Part shown: positions 26,461 to 40,200 of the stretch, one piece after another | How the letters are laid out: every line of letters starts with the position of its first letter | How positions within the stretch are numbered: the stretch's first letter is position 1 | From: Nigrospora sphaerica | Taxonomy: Eukaryota; Ascomycota; Sordariomycetes; Amphisphaeriales; Apiosporaceae | NCBI GenBank assembly: GCA_018287875.1 | Contig: JAGVVL010000013.1 | Coordinates: 2,294,001-2,358,000 of the forward strand | Length of the DNA stretch: 64,000 bases | Reading direction: 5' to 3' | Translations under genes and position numbers: made by a program | Notes under the pieces: generated by a model | The model's input: only the letters and a program-made list of their open reading frames with translations | What the model was told of the DNA's origin: nothing | The model's database searches: none

Positions 26461-29400
26461 CTACATTTCGAGCGTATTTTCCTTTCGCTTCCTCAGGGAA
26501 GTACTACCGAGAGACGACCTTGTCTTCTTCGCCGGCCGGCTTGGTTCCGTCTCCCCGCTTGATGTGCCGGGAGTGGGAAACTCTTCACCAGGCGCTGCCA
26601 CGCGAGCCCTCTTGCTTCCCCTCGTGCGAAAGTCCGGCTGGCTCTGTGCTTCCTTTGCCGGGCTCCCCATAACCAAATCTTCGTCGGGGTGCTGGTCTCT
26701 GCCAAAGCCTCGCCCGAAGACGTATTGGGGTACATCCAGACGGGCAGTCTCGGCAACGGCCGACGTGGTCCCAGCCGCTACGGACGGCATCGGGATGATG
26801 CGGGTGTTGCGGATCCAGTCATACAGAAGCTGGTCATCCAAGATGGACTTGATCTTGTGGTGTTCTTCTTGGCTCAGAGTATGGCGTCTCTCGATCATCA
26901 CCTCCTCGATGCTGTCCTTGAGAACCAACGTCTCCACCGTCACGGGCTTCTGCTGGCTGATCCGGCGGGCTCGCCCAATCGCCTGGGCCTGGACCTGAGG
27001 ATTGAGGACGGGGCTCATAAAGTAGATGCGCGACGCCGTGCGCATATCCAGACCGAAAGCAGCTTGGCTAATGTCCATCAGAAGGACTCGAAATTTGGGG
27101 TTTTGCGTAAAGCTCGCAACGTATTGAGCGCGCCGCTCGGCCGTGAGACCTACTCTGCTGTAGATGAGATGCTTCACTTGAAGCTACCGCAGGAACAGCC
27201 AGTTAGCGAATGCGGGCAGGCTGGGGCTGCGCTGCACAGGAAGGGAGCTCGAACGTACAATCTCAAGCACTCCGGCCAGGTAATAAGCCACGTTGTCATT
27301 GTCGTAAAAGATGATCATCTGTTCTTCCTTCTGGTGCATGACGACGGCATTGATCAGGTAGGATAGCTTGGCCGAGACCGTCGATATAATCCGCGTTCTC
27401 GTCAAGGCACCGGCAATTTCAATGTTGCCATAGTCTTGAACAGGCTCTTCATCAGGAAGACCGTACACGGTTGCTGGGGGCAAAGAAGTTGTCGGGAGGG
27501 TGTGATGGTCATTCCCAACCAGGACCCCCGATATCAACGTGGCGTCAGCTCCGGCCTCCTGTGCAGCCTTGAGAGCCTTTTGTTTGGCAACGAGACCCTG
27601 ACGACGCATGGATCCGTTCCCAATCATCTTCTGCAAAGATGTAGGCGCATCTATCGCCGGGTTGATGAACTTTTGCAATTCCAACACCAATCCGGCCTCG
27701 GTACAAACAGCCTCATCCTCTGCTTGATTCTCCTTTTCATTGCTGTCGACGGCATCGGCATCGTCTGGACCGTTAGCCGCGTTGTCGTTGGAGTCGATAT
27801 GACAGTCGTTGTCGTCACCGTCACCGTATAGGGACCATGCCTGCGCGTTACTGCTTCCGCCGGGAAAGTGCTCAAGAAAGAGCGGCAGGGAGTGGAATGA
27901 ACTGCTCACGTTCTTGAGCCGGTTGTCAGAAGCGATCTCGCCGAACGCTACCGCCTCCTTCATGAGTGCATAATCGTCCGGGCTGATTTCCGTCTTCTTC
28001 TCCCTCAAGAACTCTTTCGCCATAATCACGGCGCGTTTGATGTCTTCTCTAGGAAAGAAAGCGCCACCAAAGAAGCTCGCTTGCTTCAAGTTGCTGACCA
28101 GTTGGAGCAGAGCCCTCCGTTGGCTGGGGTGGAAAAAATAGTCTCGGTCGGCCCGCTGTGACTGGACCGAGTTGAATATGATGAACATCGAGAATAGATT
28201 CAACGAGAGCTTGTCTTGGTAGGAGCCTTCGAGAACGACGATCTTTTCATCCACCGGCGGAAGCAAAGTGCCTACGTCCGAAAGCCTATGTCGGATCATG
28301 AGCGAAGCCATTGTGGCCGCGAGGTAGTCCGCGCGGCCCCTAGCCTTGGCAGAGTGTTGGGGTTGCATTATGTAGACATTCCAATTTGCTGGCATATCTC
28401 CGAGTTCGTCTTTCGCGTTGGCCCATGGCCGTACTCTGAGGAATCCTGATGCTATGGTGCCAATTCGGACCAACTACCAGTGTCTATTTCAGCTGCAGTC
28501 CGAAGGAGGTTTGCTTTGGGAGAAATGTACACCAACGAGGGGACGCGGACGCCAGAAAGAACGAGGATGGATCCCAGGCTACTTACGTCTTCGCGTTCTT
28601 GGGCCCTCATCTTAATGTTGGGACCACCTGTGGTTTTCTTCTTGCTTCCGGGCAGGGTTGCTGTCTTTTGTTTCTCCGCACTGTAGAGTCCTCGAGATGG
28701 CGTACCGGTAACAACCCAGCGAGATTCGATCTCAAGGTTTCCCAGTTCTCGTGTCAGATCTGTCTTCCATGGCTACAATGCACAAAGTCAGCAGTGCACG
28801 TGGTGAGAAGAGCAGAGTTACGTACGGTCCTTGCGTTTCCGACCTTGTGTCCTTCGTCGACGATGCACCTTTTAAACCGCATATATTCGAGGGGGCATTG
28901 TTTTATCCGCGGCGGTCCTACAGGCACACATCGCTCTCGTTCAATCTTCTCGAATCTATTGGTCGAGAAGAGCAGAATGTCGTATTGCATAAGAATCTTC
29001 ACCGGGGGAATCTCGTCCTTCGAATCGGCGATGGTGAGCACTCTGAGACACGGCGTGTGCTTCTTGATCTCCAGCTGCCACTGTATGACTAGGTTCTTGG
29101 GAACAATGACAAGCGTTGTGCTGCTCAGGTGAATTTCTCTAGGCGCCGAAGCCCAGAAAGCCGCACGACCACTTCTCCGGGACTCCGTATTCTTCAGATT
29201 CGGCACCTCGTACAGGGCGAGATTCTCGCCCTGGTGGTTCCAAGATAAGATAAGCTCCTTCAATGCAGAAAATTTCCATGAATATCAACTTACCTTGTCC
29301 AGGAGTTCAATGCATTCAGGCGGAAATATCCTTCTCTTCTCCACTACCGGATGATTTTCGAGATACGCCTTCCACTGACGCCAGGGATATGAGTGGCGGT

Positions 29401-30271
29401 TCACGGCGGCAGCTGCCATATCGGCAAGACTTGCCACACGTCTTCTGGTTGGGATTTCCACAGTGAAGGGCTCACGGGCCTTGCTGGGTTCGTCCCTGGT
29501 CGCACATATCAAAGCGAGGCACATCAGTGTTTTGCCCAAACCCATGTCTTCACAAAGGATTCCACCCCGCACGCCGTCATAGTAACGAGGTTCTCTCAGA
29601 ACAAGACCTGTTACCGAGTCGGAGTACCATGGCATGCCACGGTGGTCGACGTGGTGCGTAAGGCGGGGATCCAGCATCCTTCCAGGTTCGAGTTCTCGTT
29701 GAAGCATCTGGGCCACGGATCGTCTTTGGTAGGGGTATAGCTCGGTCTTGACCCCGTGAATCCGCTCGGATAGGATTTCTTCCATGAGCTCGCGGTTCTC
29801 GGGGTTTGTAAGCGCCTCAGGTCGGGGGTTGGGAGAAGGAACATCATTGAAATGATCCAGTAGTGAAACAGTGCTGGCATCATCGGCGCATTCCCGAGAA
29901 AGGGAGGTCTCTTCACCCCATGTGGAGTAATCAAGGCACGCCAGTAAGGCCGCCATGGCTCTGTTTAGCTTCACATCATGGCGGTTGACGGAGTCGGAGC
30001 CCTCGTCTTGCGGCAAGATGTAGACTCGAACAGTGGAGTGCTTGTGCTCCAGTCGGATCCGGTTGGCTCGATGCAGGCTGATGAACGGCTTCAAAGCAGA
30101 GTGTCCGAGCAGGCCTGGCTGGCTCGTATTTTCGGCGTCGCCGTCTTGGGCGAGAAGCACCCAGTTCTGATGTTTGGATGGCAATGGTTGGCCGTGCGGC
30201 GAGTCTTCCCCGGGCTGAGAGATCCAGAGGCATCCAGCGTGAATATACCTCTGGGCCCAAGAGCTATCCAT
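26461..30271 (-). CDS. SNF2-family DNA-dependent ATPase/helicase
   Basis: Five exons on the minus strand: 30271-29294, 29230-28826, 28772-28587, 28473-27259 and 27183-26461, about 1168 residues, all junctions phase 0. Motif I is GGILCEDMGLGKT (residues ~235-248), preceded by LYPYQRRSVAQML. Motif II is DEGH in CIVDEGHKVGN (~450), motif III VVTGTPSRGLYS (~483). In the C-terminal lobe are LMDISQAAFGLDM (motif V) and QAIGRARR (motif VI, ~990). The family uses ATP hydrolysis to translocate on DNA and remodel nucleoprotein. The two lobes are separated by ~400 residues including an acidic Asp/Asn-rich stretch; no RING finger is seen there, unlike Rad5/HLTF. Intron 1 could end at either of two in-frame acceptors, giving 36 or 63 nt; the longer was chosen because it matches neighbouring intron sizes. 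The C-terminal tail is basic and Ser/Pro-rich, possibly nuclear targeting. Confidence 0.88.
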
Positions 30272-32979
30272 GGTCGGTACGGCCAACCTCCCAGAAAACG
30301 CAGCGCTCCGGGATTGCTGTTAGTAGGGCTAGGTAGGTATTAGGCAGGACGTAGGTGGTAGGCGAGAAACAGGTGGTAGGCAAGAAGCGATTGCGTGTGT
30401 CATGAGACGGATGGATTGATGGAGCGAATGGGGGATAGAAGAAGCCGGTGTTGGTTGCCTGATATAGCTAAGTACAGGTACGTATATATACTTATAGATA
30501 TACTTCCTTAATTACCCACTTAGGCGATCGAGGAGGGAGGGCTGTACGGTATATACAATTTGTACATACGACCCAGTAAATGCTTCCCGTGAGGGGTATT
30601 CGGCTTATCGGACTTAGTTACTTACTCGAGCAGGCTAGCGTGTCTGCGAACCAATCCAATCTAGTGCATGGGGAAAGAACGATTTAGTGGTCCTAGTGAA
30701 TGTGAGGATCCACTGTCCAGGATGGCCCTGGAGTGGGATCCTGCAGATATCCCGCCTTACAGGACGTCGCAAACATCATTGCACACTGGCAGCCCTGCTC
30801 GACCGATCGATCGCTCGTCACCAATGGGGACCTGGACAATAACACTGCGGCGTGATGATAACGGTGCTTCGAGCTGGCTGTTTTCGTTTCCCCGACGTTG
30901 CCGGAGCAGCACCTTTGCCACAATCAGCATACCTCATGAAGAAAGGCTGTATTCAGGTCCGGTTATCGGCAAGGTGAGTCTGCCACGTACTTGCGTGGCC
31001 AAAACAGAGCGGCAGGTAGTATCTTCCACATGAGCATCTAACACTTCTACCGGAGGCAATGTAAAGCTATCATATGAGGACCAGGAGCTTAGGAGCAGTA
31101 CCGCCTCGCTTCCGCTTGATCCTCCTGTTCGCACATATATCTCTCCATCGGGTTGAAGATTCCAATCAATGACAATGATTACGAGGACTACATAATACAT
31201 TGCTAGTTCAACGCCGCGTCAAACGTGTAGCAATCGTGGCGATGGTATGACACTCTGCTTTCTAAATATACAGTTGGGGTGGAGGAGGGCGTACCGACCG
31301 GCTGCTTTATGTATACGGATTGTTATGGGCGAGGATGCAGATCCCGCTCCCAAGATCACCCATCATCTCGCCTAGGACATGATCATGGCGCACAAACTTC
31401 TGTTACGTCATTTCGGGGATGACCGGTCTCTGGAGCCGAGACAACTCAGCGGGAGTTGCAATTGTGGGATATTGATTTCATATGCAGGGTGGACCTCGCG
31501 CGGACGGTCAAGATGCTCCGGGTTGGAGGTTTCTAAACCCGCATGACTAGCATCCTTACCTGGCGTCCATACCAGCAGTGGCAAACCCAAGGCATGTCGT
31601 CTTGCTTGGACGTATTCTCGAACCCACCATGTTCTTACCCATCAGCCCCGACCTGGCTTGTATGAGTGAGGACCCTGATATTGAAACTGGCGGGCAGTAT
31701 GGTACGACTGAAGCCCATCATTTCAACCCGAAAACACCTCGGTAGAAGAGCCGTGGTCGGAATCCACGCTCACGCATTATTATAGGCCCCGAGAGATCTG
31801 CGTTTACGAAGCCAGGCGATCGATAGACTCATGCGTTAATAGTCCCTGGACTGCAGCAAGAGGGCACCAACGACCATGTCTTCTTTGTCAGCAGCGGGAT
31901 GACCGGTATCTTGGAGCGGCTAGCGACTGCGGATGAACCACTCCTTATTAAAATATGCTGTCAATGGACGTTTCCAACACAGGGTCTTTGGTCAATCGAA
32001 ATGGAGCGCGTAGCAGGACAACATCCGACGCACCCTCTTACTACGTCATTCCAGTGGTTGTCAACAGTTGCCAACCAAGACCGCGACGACTCGGCGGGGG
32101 AGCATGGACAGAAAGTCCCCATGTCTCTCTGCAATATTGGGCTCTGTCCGCCTGTCCCAGTAGAAAACCGGCGCATCGGTGGGCGGTAACCGCATCGACG
32201 GACCGAGAGACCAGAAGCACTTTGGCTTCGCGAAGTGTTGAGCGAGCCCCATCAAAGCGGGCGCATCTGTCAGTTTAAGCTTTATAGCCGTCCTTTCCCC
32301 TGGGCACATTGAACCAATCTGGCGCAAGGACCGCTCCGCACCTGATTTCAAGGTACTAGCGAGAGATGACTCCGCGTGTTTCTCCGCAAAGGGGCGTCAT
32401 GCCCAAGATGACCCTAGTGGCAGAAGCCGTTGGCTGATCATCTGGGGATCCCCTGGCGCGCCCGTCGGCGCGGCGTCGCCCTATCAGCTCTGACCCGTGT
32501 CGCCAACAAGATTGATGTTAGACTCCACGCCAGCCTAGTTCAAAAAGAAAGGAAAAATCGAGGTGCCCCCAGGTCAGACTGATCCCGCAAAGATGGGGGT
32601 CTCATAAGGATGAATGAATCGATAGCCGTGCTGTGCGTTCGTGGGACATATGCGGCGCAATACGGGGGCCCGTGGCCTGCCGAGACTGCCAGAGGGCCAT
32701 CGAACTTGACTTGGAAGCTTAAGAATACCATCTGCTGGGGACGAGCGTTGCCTTGCTTTCTTTTCCCAGCTTTTCTTCCTTAGTATTTTTCTTTTCCCCC
32801 CTTGACGCCCCCGCTTGGGTTGCCTGGCCCGCAAAGCACGCCTTTTACGTACCCGACACGAGCCCTGGCACTTGTTACGTTGTCAAGTGTTCTGCTGCAT
32901 GCCCCGTCTCCTGCTTGTCACTTTGCTTTTGTGTGCTTGACTGCGGATGAGCAAGGGCGTCTCGACCTGTTAGCTTCCC
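30272..32979. other. 2.7-kb intergenic region between SNF2 and RGS-LOV genes
   Basis: Divergent promoters are expected at each end. A TAGGTA-type cluster lies at 30328-30350 and an AT-rich patch at about 30475-30570. Nothing coding is supported; the frames are short, and those of similar length occur on both strands. The last ~220 bases before 32980 are pyrimidine-rich and look like promoter or leader of the RGS-LOV gene. Confidence 0.5.
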
Positions 32980-35691
32980 ATGATGGCGACAGACAACCGC
33001 CAGCCCGCCGCTGACAGAACCGCTTCGCCATGGCGGAACGGAAGTCCACCCACACAGCTGGAAATTATCGAAGAGGAACTCATCAGTCGTGTGCTTCGCG
33101 GTACCGATGGTGCCCCGGGTCCCATCGCCGCCGCCCAGCAGGCCCTCATGGGCGAGGAAGAGAGCAGCAGCGATGGGTTGGGAGACATCTCGAATCGTCG
33201 CCACTCCTTGTCTAGCTCCATGAAGAGGATGAGCTCTAATCGCAGCTTTGCGGTTTACCTAAAATCAGGGGATGAAGAGCAAGAGGGCGGCTGGCGGACC
33301 AGAACACTACCCAACATGCCGCGCCACGACGCAAGGAATCTGGACGTGCAACCAGAGGCGCCAGAGCGACAGGCATGTATTCCAAAGAGCCCAAACCCCA
33401 AGACACCAGGCCTCGCCATGGAAAACGGCTTTCTATACATACCTAGGCGACAGTCATCAAGGGCACAAGCCGGTCTTGGGCCTCCCCCTCAGTCGTTAGA
33501 CGAGCGCATCGCCGCAAATCGCAACAGTATCCTCAGGAGCCCACTCGCGAGCCAGCCAGAAATCATAACTATCACTCCGGATAGCGAAAGGGGGGGCGAA
33601 GAACTTACGACCCAAGTGAGACGCCGATCTTACGTTGACGCTAGTTTGAGAAGCGTTATACGGCCAAGCAAGTCGGTCCGGAACAGTCTCGATGACGATA
33701 ATGACTCCTCGGGTACCGATCGAAAATCGACGCCTTCGCCCGCAAACGCCGTGAGGCTCACTCTTGAGCCAAATCCCCGCTCAAATCACATTCGAGCAAA
33801 CAGTCAATCCAGTATATCGTCGAATACGTCTAGGACGGCTGCTCTCTCATCCACAGGGAGAGGGACGGGGGCGCGCGCACCGCCCCGCAGTCTCCACGAC
33901 TACGAACACCACAGGTACAGCCTGGATCTTGGCCACCCTTCACCCCTCCGGAGCGCACCGGTACACATTCTTCCCGGATCAAGCGAGAGACCCGAGGCTG
34001 TTCAGCCTACGGGCCTGCGACCAACCTCCTTGTACGGAGACTTGGCGGAGCGCGCGCATGTAACTGGGAACTACCTGGCGGATGCACCAGAGATAATACA
34101 GCAACAATCGATCGCCAAGTCCATAGGCTCTAGCAACATCGGTGCAAGTCGCCTACCGGACTTCTTCAGCCGGCAGGTGTTCCAGATCGCCCTTCACAAT
34201 CCAGCGACAGCGCATCATTTGCTCAAGTTCAGCGAAACTCGGCTTTGCAGCGAAAATGTCGAGTTCCTCTTCAAGGTACGCGGGTCCAAAGCAGCCTCCC
34301 GTGCGTCTCTGCTTGCTGATTGTCTGCATCTACACATAGGTCGAGCAGTATAATGCCAAATTGAACGAGCTGGCGGATATCATGGCAGGCATTCACAGAA
34401 CTTACATGGCACCCGAATCCCCCAACCCATTGAACGTACCGCCGAGAATGTCGAGAGAGGTGCGACAAAAGATGAAGACAATAGTTATGACGAGCCTGCC
34501 GTCCATGGAGACAGTATTCGTGGAGATGAAGGCCTTGGTCGAGCAGCTCGTCTTCACCGACATCTATCCGCGGTTCGTGAACCACCAGCTCGCGCTAAAT
34601 GCCACAAAGGCGTTGGCCAAGGACCGAACCAAGTTCCAAGGCTTGGGTGACTGTTTTTGTTTGACGAACCCGAGGTCAGTATGGTGATCGATCTCCTTTG
34701 ACCATGGCCAGTCCGCTGACGCACGGCTTTTAGCAAGGTTGACAACCCCATCGTCTTTGCTTCCGACGGCCTTCTGAAGGTTACTGGCTATAATCGCCAC
34801 GAGATTATTTCGCGCAATTGCCGGTTCCTGCAAGGAAAACTGACGGACGCGGCGCCCGTCCATCGCCTGGCCAAAGCCGTCGACGAACGAAGCGAATCGG
34901 TCGAGCTGCTCCTCAACTACAAGAAGAACGGCGACCCCTTCTGGAACCTCCTTTACATTGGTGAGTAGCCGCACGATGTCCCTGGCGAAGTTGGACAGGC
35001 CGGCTGACGCGTTCAAGCGCCACTTATCGACGAGGCGGGCGAGGTAGCCTTCTGGCTGGGGGGGCAGGTGAACTGCTCGAGTACCATCCACGACAGCGCC
35101 GACATCATGAAGATCCTCTCCACGTCGACGGCGGGGGAGGCCGACCGCGACCCGGGCTCGCAGACGGGCACAAGCCAGGGCCGCACGTCGCTGCCGCGGA
35201 CGTTGATGAAGGCTTTCGGTCTGCTGAACGGCGACTCCAAGACGGCGTCGCACTCGGCCGGGTACGACACAGGCATGGAGAAGGACGTGCTGGGCCGCAT
35301 GGAGGGCCACGACCTGCCGACCCAGATGAAGGAGTTCTACACAGCGTACTCCAAGTACATGGTGTTGCGCGCCGACTCGTTCGCCGTCGCCTTTTACTCG
35401 GCCGGTGTCACCGACGTGCTGCACCCCAACAATACGGGCGGCCGCATCGTGGGGCAGGACATCTTCCGCTTCCTGAAGCAGAACATGATCAGCCAGCAGT
35501 CCGACTACAAGGCACGCGTGCGCAGCGCCGTCCGGGGCGGTCACCCAGCCAGCGTCGAGATCCGCCTGCAGACGCGGAGGAGCGCCCGGTTCCGGGGCGA
35601 CGAGAGCTTTGTGGCCCACTGGACGCCGCTGAAGGACGAGCGTGCCCTTGTGCAGTGGATTGTCGTGACGTTAGTCCCTACCATGGCGTGA
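32980..35691 (+). CDS. RGS-LOV blue-light photoreceptor (BcLOV4-type)
   Basis: Four exons: 32980-34275, 34340-34674, 34734-34960 and 35018-35691, giving 843 residues. Introns are 64, 59 and 57 nt; the second has a weaker gtcagt donor but joins CLTNP to SKVDNPIVFASDG in frame. Residues ~1-385 are Ser/Arg/Pro-rich and probably disordered. Residues ~388-540 form an RGS-like helical domain (PDFFSRQVFQIALHNP, LLKFSETRLCSENVEFLF). Residues ~546-640 are a LOV/PAS domain with the flavin-adduct motif SRNCRFLQG; the reactive cysteine is C573, and FMN-contacting Asn positions are present in LLNYKKNGDPFWNLLYIAPL. A second PAS-like region follows at ~730-843. In the described family member BcLOV4, light drives binding to anionic membrane lipids. 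Light-gated recruitment is therefore inferred here. Exon 1 has no strong conservation that I recognise. Confidence 0.9.
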
Positions 35692-37230
35692 GCGATGCCG
35701 CCGCCGCCGCTCCCCCCCCCCCGTGGCATCGGAGGAGGTGCGGGCGCAGGAGAGGGCTATGGGTAGGCGGACAGTTACAGCAATGGTAGGGCTGGCTGAC
35801 CTTATTTTCTTCGTCTCGTTGGGCCCGCGGACTTTCAGCCACCGGCGTTGGGGAAGGGTTTGGGCACTTAGATGTAAGTTGACAAGCTTATTATCACCTG
35901 CCAACCTCCCCCATGATAGGAGGAGGGGTGGTATGGCGTTTGGCATTTCGAAGAGGGCGCGGTTCGTCGTCTGGCCATTTTCCCCCCCCAAAAAAGATAC
36001 TGACCTAAGTACCTTAATCTAATGTTATATAATCCGCCGAGGGGTTTTTCGTACAGGAAGAGGGGCTTGCGGTTCCCTGGGGAACGTATACCTGTTGCCT
36101 GTTGCTTGACGTGAGCGATGCGTACTTGTGTACCGTTATGGATCATGGATAGATCGATTAGTGCCTGTTGTTCCCAAGTACGGAGTACAGGGATGGTATA
36201 ACCCCAGTAGCTAGCTGTGTGCCAGCCCCACAAACGTGGGCGCGATTCGGAATACCCCTTGCCCAGCTTTCTGCCCTGACTTAGCACTGGAGTTTACACA
36301 CCTATTTTCACAACTTAGGTACTTACCTATGTACATCATGTATGTACTAAGGTTAGAGATCTGCCTCCCGGTCTTGTCCAGGCTAGTAGCAGCCGATGTA
36401 GGTGGGATGCTGCTGATTGGGTTCGGAGCGCCGGTGTTTCCTGAGGCCGACCCAGTCCATTGCCCATTGGACGAAGTGCGGGATGAGACTGCGCGCAACC
36501 TCGGAGCGCCGAGCCAGGTACTACTGACTGTATCCAGGATTTCAATACCGAAGCAAGCAGCTGCAGAAGTACTAGTCTCCTTCCCTATCCCAAGCCTCCA
36601 GCTTTCTACATACAGCCCCAGTCTGTGAAGAACGAGCTGCCGGATGGATATATGTGGTGCGGGGAGTTTCTGGGTGCCATTGATGGGATCCCATGCTGGT
36701 ATGAGGTGTAGAAAGTGGCAGTGTAGCTAGTGCACTGAACGAGACCCGACCCTGGCTTCCAACCTCTGCTGCGGATAATGTAGCCTGGGTACTGGGGTTT
36801 CAATCAATCACTCCCCCCGAAACCCACATGTCGATCCTGCTAGGGAGCTGCCCTGGGTAGGTATGTACCTAAGTCCACACCTTGGATGCCTCACGTCACG
36901 GAACACAACTTGTTACCTAGCTTCCTCCCGGCGCAGCTGCTTGCTCTCCCTTATCTGCGTTTCCGACACCCCCCAAACCCTCCAGTAGCTTTTCGTCCCG
37001 GCCATCCACGCCCGCAACCCCACGTGCGACCGTCGCGACGCCCGAGACGCTTGGAAGCCGACCGTGCCGCTCGATACATCGTCAACCCGCCGATCTGGAC
37101 CAGCCAGCACCGTCCCTTTCAGCCTGGCCAGAGCCCCTCGGAAGAGCCTCGCGCCGGAGCAGAGACCGGGCCTGCAGTTGACAGTCGCCGACGCTGCTCG
37201 CTCGCTCTCCTCTCCCCCCAAGTTGCGTGA
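35692..37230. other. Intergenic region between RGS-LOV and VPS9-ankyrin genes
   Basis: No gene is supported. A C-homopolymer lies at about 35711-35721 just after the RGS-LOV stop. TAGGTA/TACCTA words cluster at 36316-36346 and 36855-36876. From about 36900 to 37230 the plus strand is C-rich and probably the leader or promoter of the downstream gene; a 114-codon frame in it lacks recognisable motifs. Confidence 0.5.
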
Positions 37231-40200
37231 ATGCAACCCTTGAACCCTTTCCTGGCCGCCTTCTTCCGACCGGGCAACCCCATTGTCGGCCAGTGCTCGC
37301 CCGTCCACCACTTCGTCCTCCTCGTCCCCACCACCGACTTCCTCCTGACCTCCCGCGAGGCTGAGAGCGGCGCGCCGACTTCAGAGGTCGTATCCTCTGA
37401 GGACTTCCTGGGTAGCCATGTGCTGAAGATCCCCAGCAGCGCCGCCACCGCGGGAGGGAAGGATACAGGCGTGGGTAACCTGCGCGAGCAGAGAGGCAAG
37501 GCCCGCCAGTTCAACACGGTGAACGGCCGCAGCGTCGTCATCAAGGATTCCTTCGTCTACAGCAACAAGGGCTTCCGCACCCTGGCCCAGGCCCAGATCC
37601 TCGGCGACGCCATATGGTACGGCGACACGCTCGAGCCCAAACAATGGCTGATTTACTACATCGGGCGACCCCTGGTCGGCATCTGGGAGGACATCGAGAT
37701 CCCGCGCGCAGTCTTTTCCGAGGGCATGGCCAAGAGGAAGCTTGCTCAGGCGAAGGACGCAGCCGCCATTGAGAACGGCGAACCGAGCCTGCCGCGAAAG
37801 AAAGACATCAAGACCTTCCACGAGCTGCTGAGCAACTTCCCCGTCATAGCCGGGCAGATGCAGCCGGGCGTTGAGAGGCTGTTCCGCGAGTTTACCAACG
37901 TTTTCGAGAGGCCCCTTCCACCGCCGCCGTCCGCGGCGCATATCCCCGACCCGCCCCCCGAGGGGCCCATCACCGCCGCGACAAGGAAGGCGCGCTCCGA
38001 CAGCTTGACCGCTCGGCGGGCCAGTGCCAGTGGTGCGGGCGGGGCTATGGGCGCTCGCCGCGAGGTCATGCACATATTCGACGAGGACGACGAGGACGTC
38101 ATGAGGGCATCCCTGGAGACCGCCGTAACCACTGCCATCGACCTGTTTCAAAACGTCGACAAACAGCAACTCTCGATGCTCGGGGCTACGACGGAGCTCA
38201 CCGGGCCCGTCGTGGAACGGTTAATCGAGCGATACGTGGCTGAGAACGTGCACAATTTCATATGGCCACGACTGGTGGCCATGCGCCGACGCGAGGACCT
38301 AGAATTGGAAGCCAAAATCCGCCAGATGGAGCATATCGACATATCGCAACTGGGCATCGGCATCGATGGCGGCCCCACAGGCAAGCACCATCTCATTGTG
38401 AGGCTTGGGCGTGCCGTTGGAGAGTTTGGTAAGATGTCGACGGCCTACTGCCCCCAGGAAATGATGTCCTTGCTGCTTTCCACCCTGAAATCCGTCACGC
38501 ATTTGACCGAACAGCCACGGCCGGGCATCAACAGCGGCCACGGCGCCGAGAAACCGCCCCTCACCATCAACGCGGATACGCTCGTGTCGCTACTTCTGTA
38601 CGTGGTGATTCGGGCCGGCGTCAAGAACCTGTTGGCGCGCCTGCTCTACATACGCCATTTCATCTTCATCGACGATGTGGAGAGCGGCGAGATGGGCTAC
38701 GCCGTCAGCACATTCGAGGCCGTACTGTCGTATCTTCTCAGAGAGTCGAGCGCCCTGCGGCGCGCGAGTCGGCGCAACAAGTCTCTGTGGGATGCGACCA
38801 GCAGGGGGGACCTTGCGGAACTCAAAAGAATCATTCATCCCGATAGCGGCGCTGTCGAAGATGACCTGGGCGATGAGCCGCCGCAGTCGCCGCAGTCGAG
38901 CCATGCGCCTTCCGTCAGTTGGAGCATGTTGAATGGGTCATCGCGAAGATCGTCCGCCACCTACACTATTTCTGAGCCCTACTCCCAGGGTTCCGGACTA
39001 GGTCACGTCTTCCCCTTCCAGAGCGAAGTGGCCGATGAACCCGCGGGCTTGCCAGGCAAAAGGATCAAGAAAGTCGCATTGGATGTGAGGAGTATGTCTA
39101 GTGGCTCCGAGTTCTCTTACCGCTCGAGGGCGACAAGTATCGCTACTACAAGCAGCGGTATCGAGGGAGATACCTCCGTCGCACGACTGTGCCAGACGCA
39201 AGACCCGTCGGGAGAGTCAATACCCATGATGGCCGTCCAGAACGGGCAACCTGAAGCACTGAAGTACCTTTTGTCACTCACGGAGTACTACCCGGCCGAG
39301 GTGGTCCTGCAGGACACCAACAACGCGGGGACCACGCTCCTGAGCGCCGCCGTACAGCTTGGCCACACTGAACTGATTGACGTTATCTTGGACTTTGTAG
39401 TAGCTTCGGCCACCCCGGCTCAGCTCAAGAATTACATCTCACTACAGGACGAAATGGGCCGAAGTGTTGCGCATTATCTATTCCACGCACCAGTCCTGAT
39501 ACAGCGTATCGGCCATCTGCTTCCGTGGCGGCAACGGGATAGGAATGGACTGACACCGCTCTTCGCGCTTTGTCGGTCGTACGACCACCTTGACTACCGT
39601 TCCATGGTGGAGGCTGGACTCGAGGCAGCGCGGGCGGCGCAGGCTGATGGCCAGCCGCTGCACCTGGACGACCATGTGGATTCTAAAGGCAACACACTGT
39701 TGCATATTGTGCACGATGCGCTGTTGATCTTGAGGATTCTGCAGCACTGCGATGTCGACGTAAATGCGACCAACGACAAGAAATTCACGCCCTTGATGGT
39801 GGCGAGCAAGTATGGACGTTTTGACACGGTCCGCACCCTGTATAGCGACCCGCGGGTCGACGTCGCCGCCAAGGAGCACAGGGGGCTGACGGCCATCGAA
39901 CTTGCGAAAGACGACGAAGTCCGGAACCGGATCGATGACCTCACGCTCTTTGGCATGCCTTCGGGCGAAGATGCTCGCGTCACGGGGGTGGTGCGGTCCT
40001 TCTTCGTGGAAGACGCCACGATCCGGCTGGTGATCAAGTCGGGGGCGCCAAATGACGACAATAGTTTTACCGTCACGACCTGCCGCCGGTCCCTGGCCGA
40101 CTTTGAGCGCCTCGCACAATTGCTCGCCATGGAGAACCCGGCCTCCTGGATCCCCTCGCCAGCGGGCCAACGCACACCTTTTCAGCTCCCGAGCAAACCC

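Noticed and set aside
29258..29293. 36-nt version of SNF2 intron 1
   Set aside because: The in-frame acceptor at this position gives an intron shorter than any other in the window; a 63-nt alternative with the same phase fits better.
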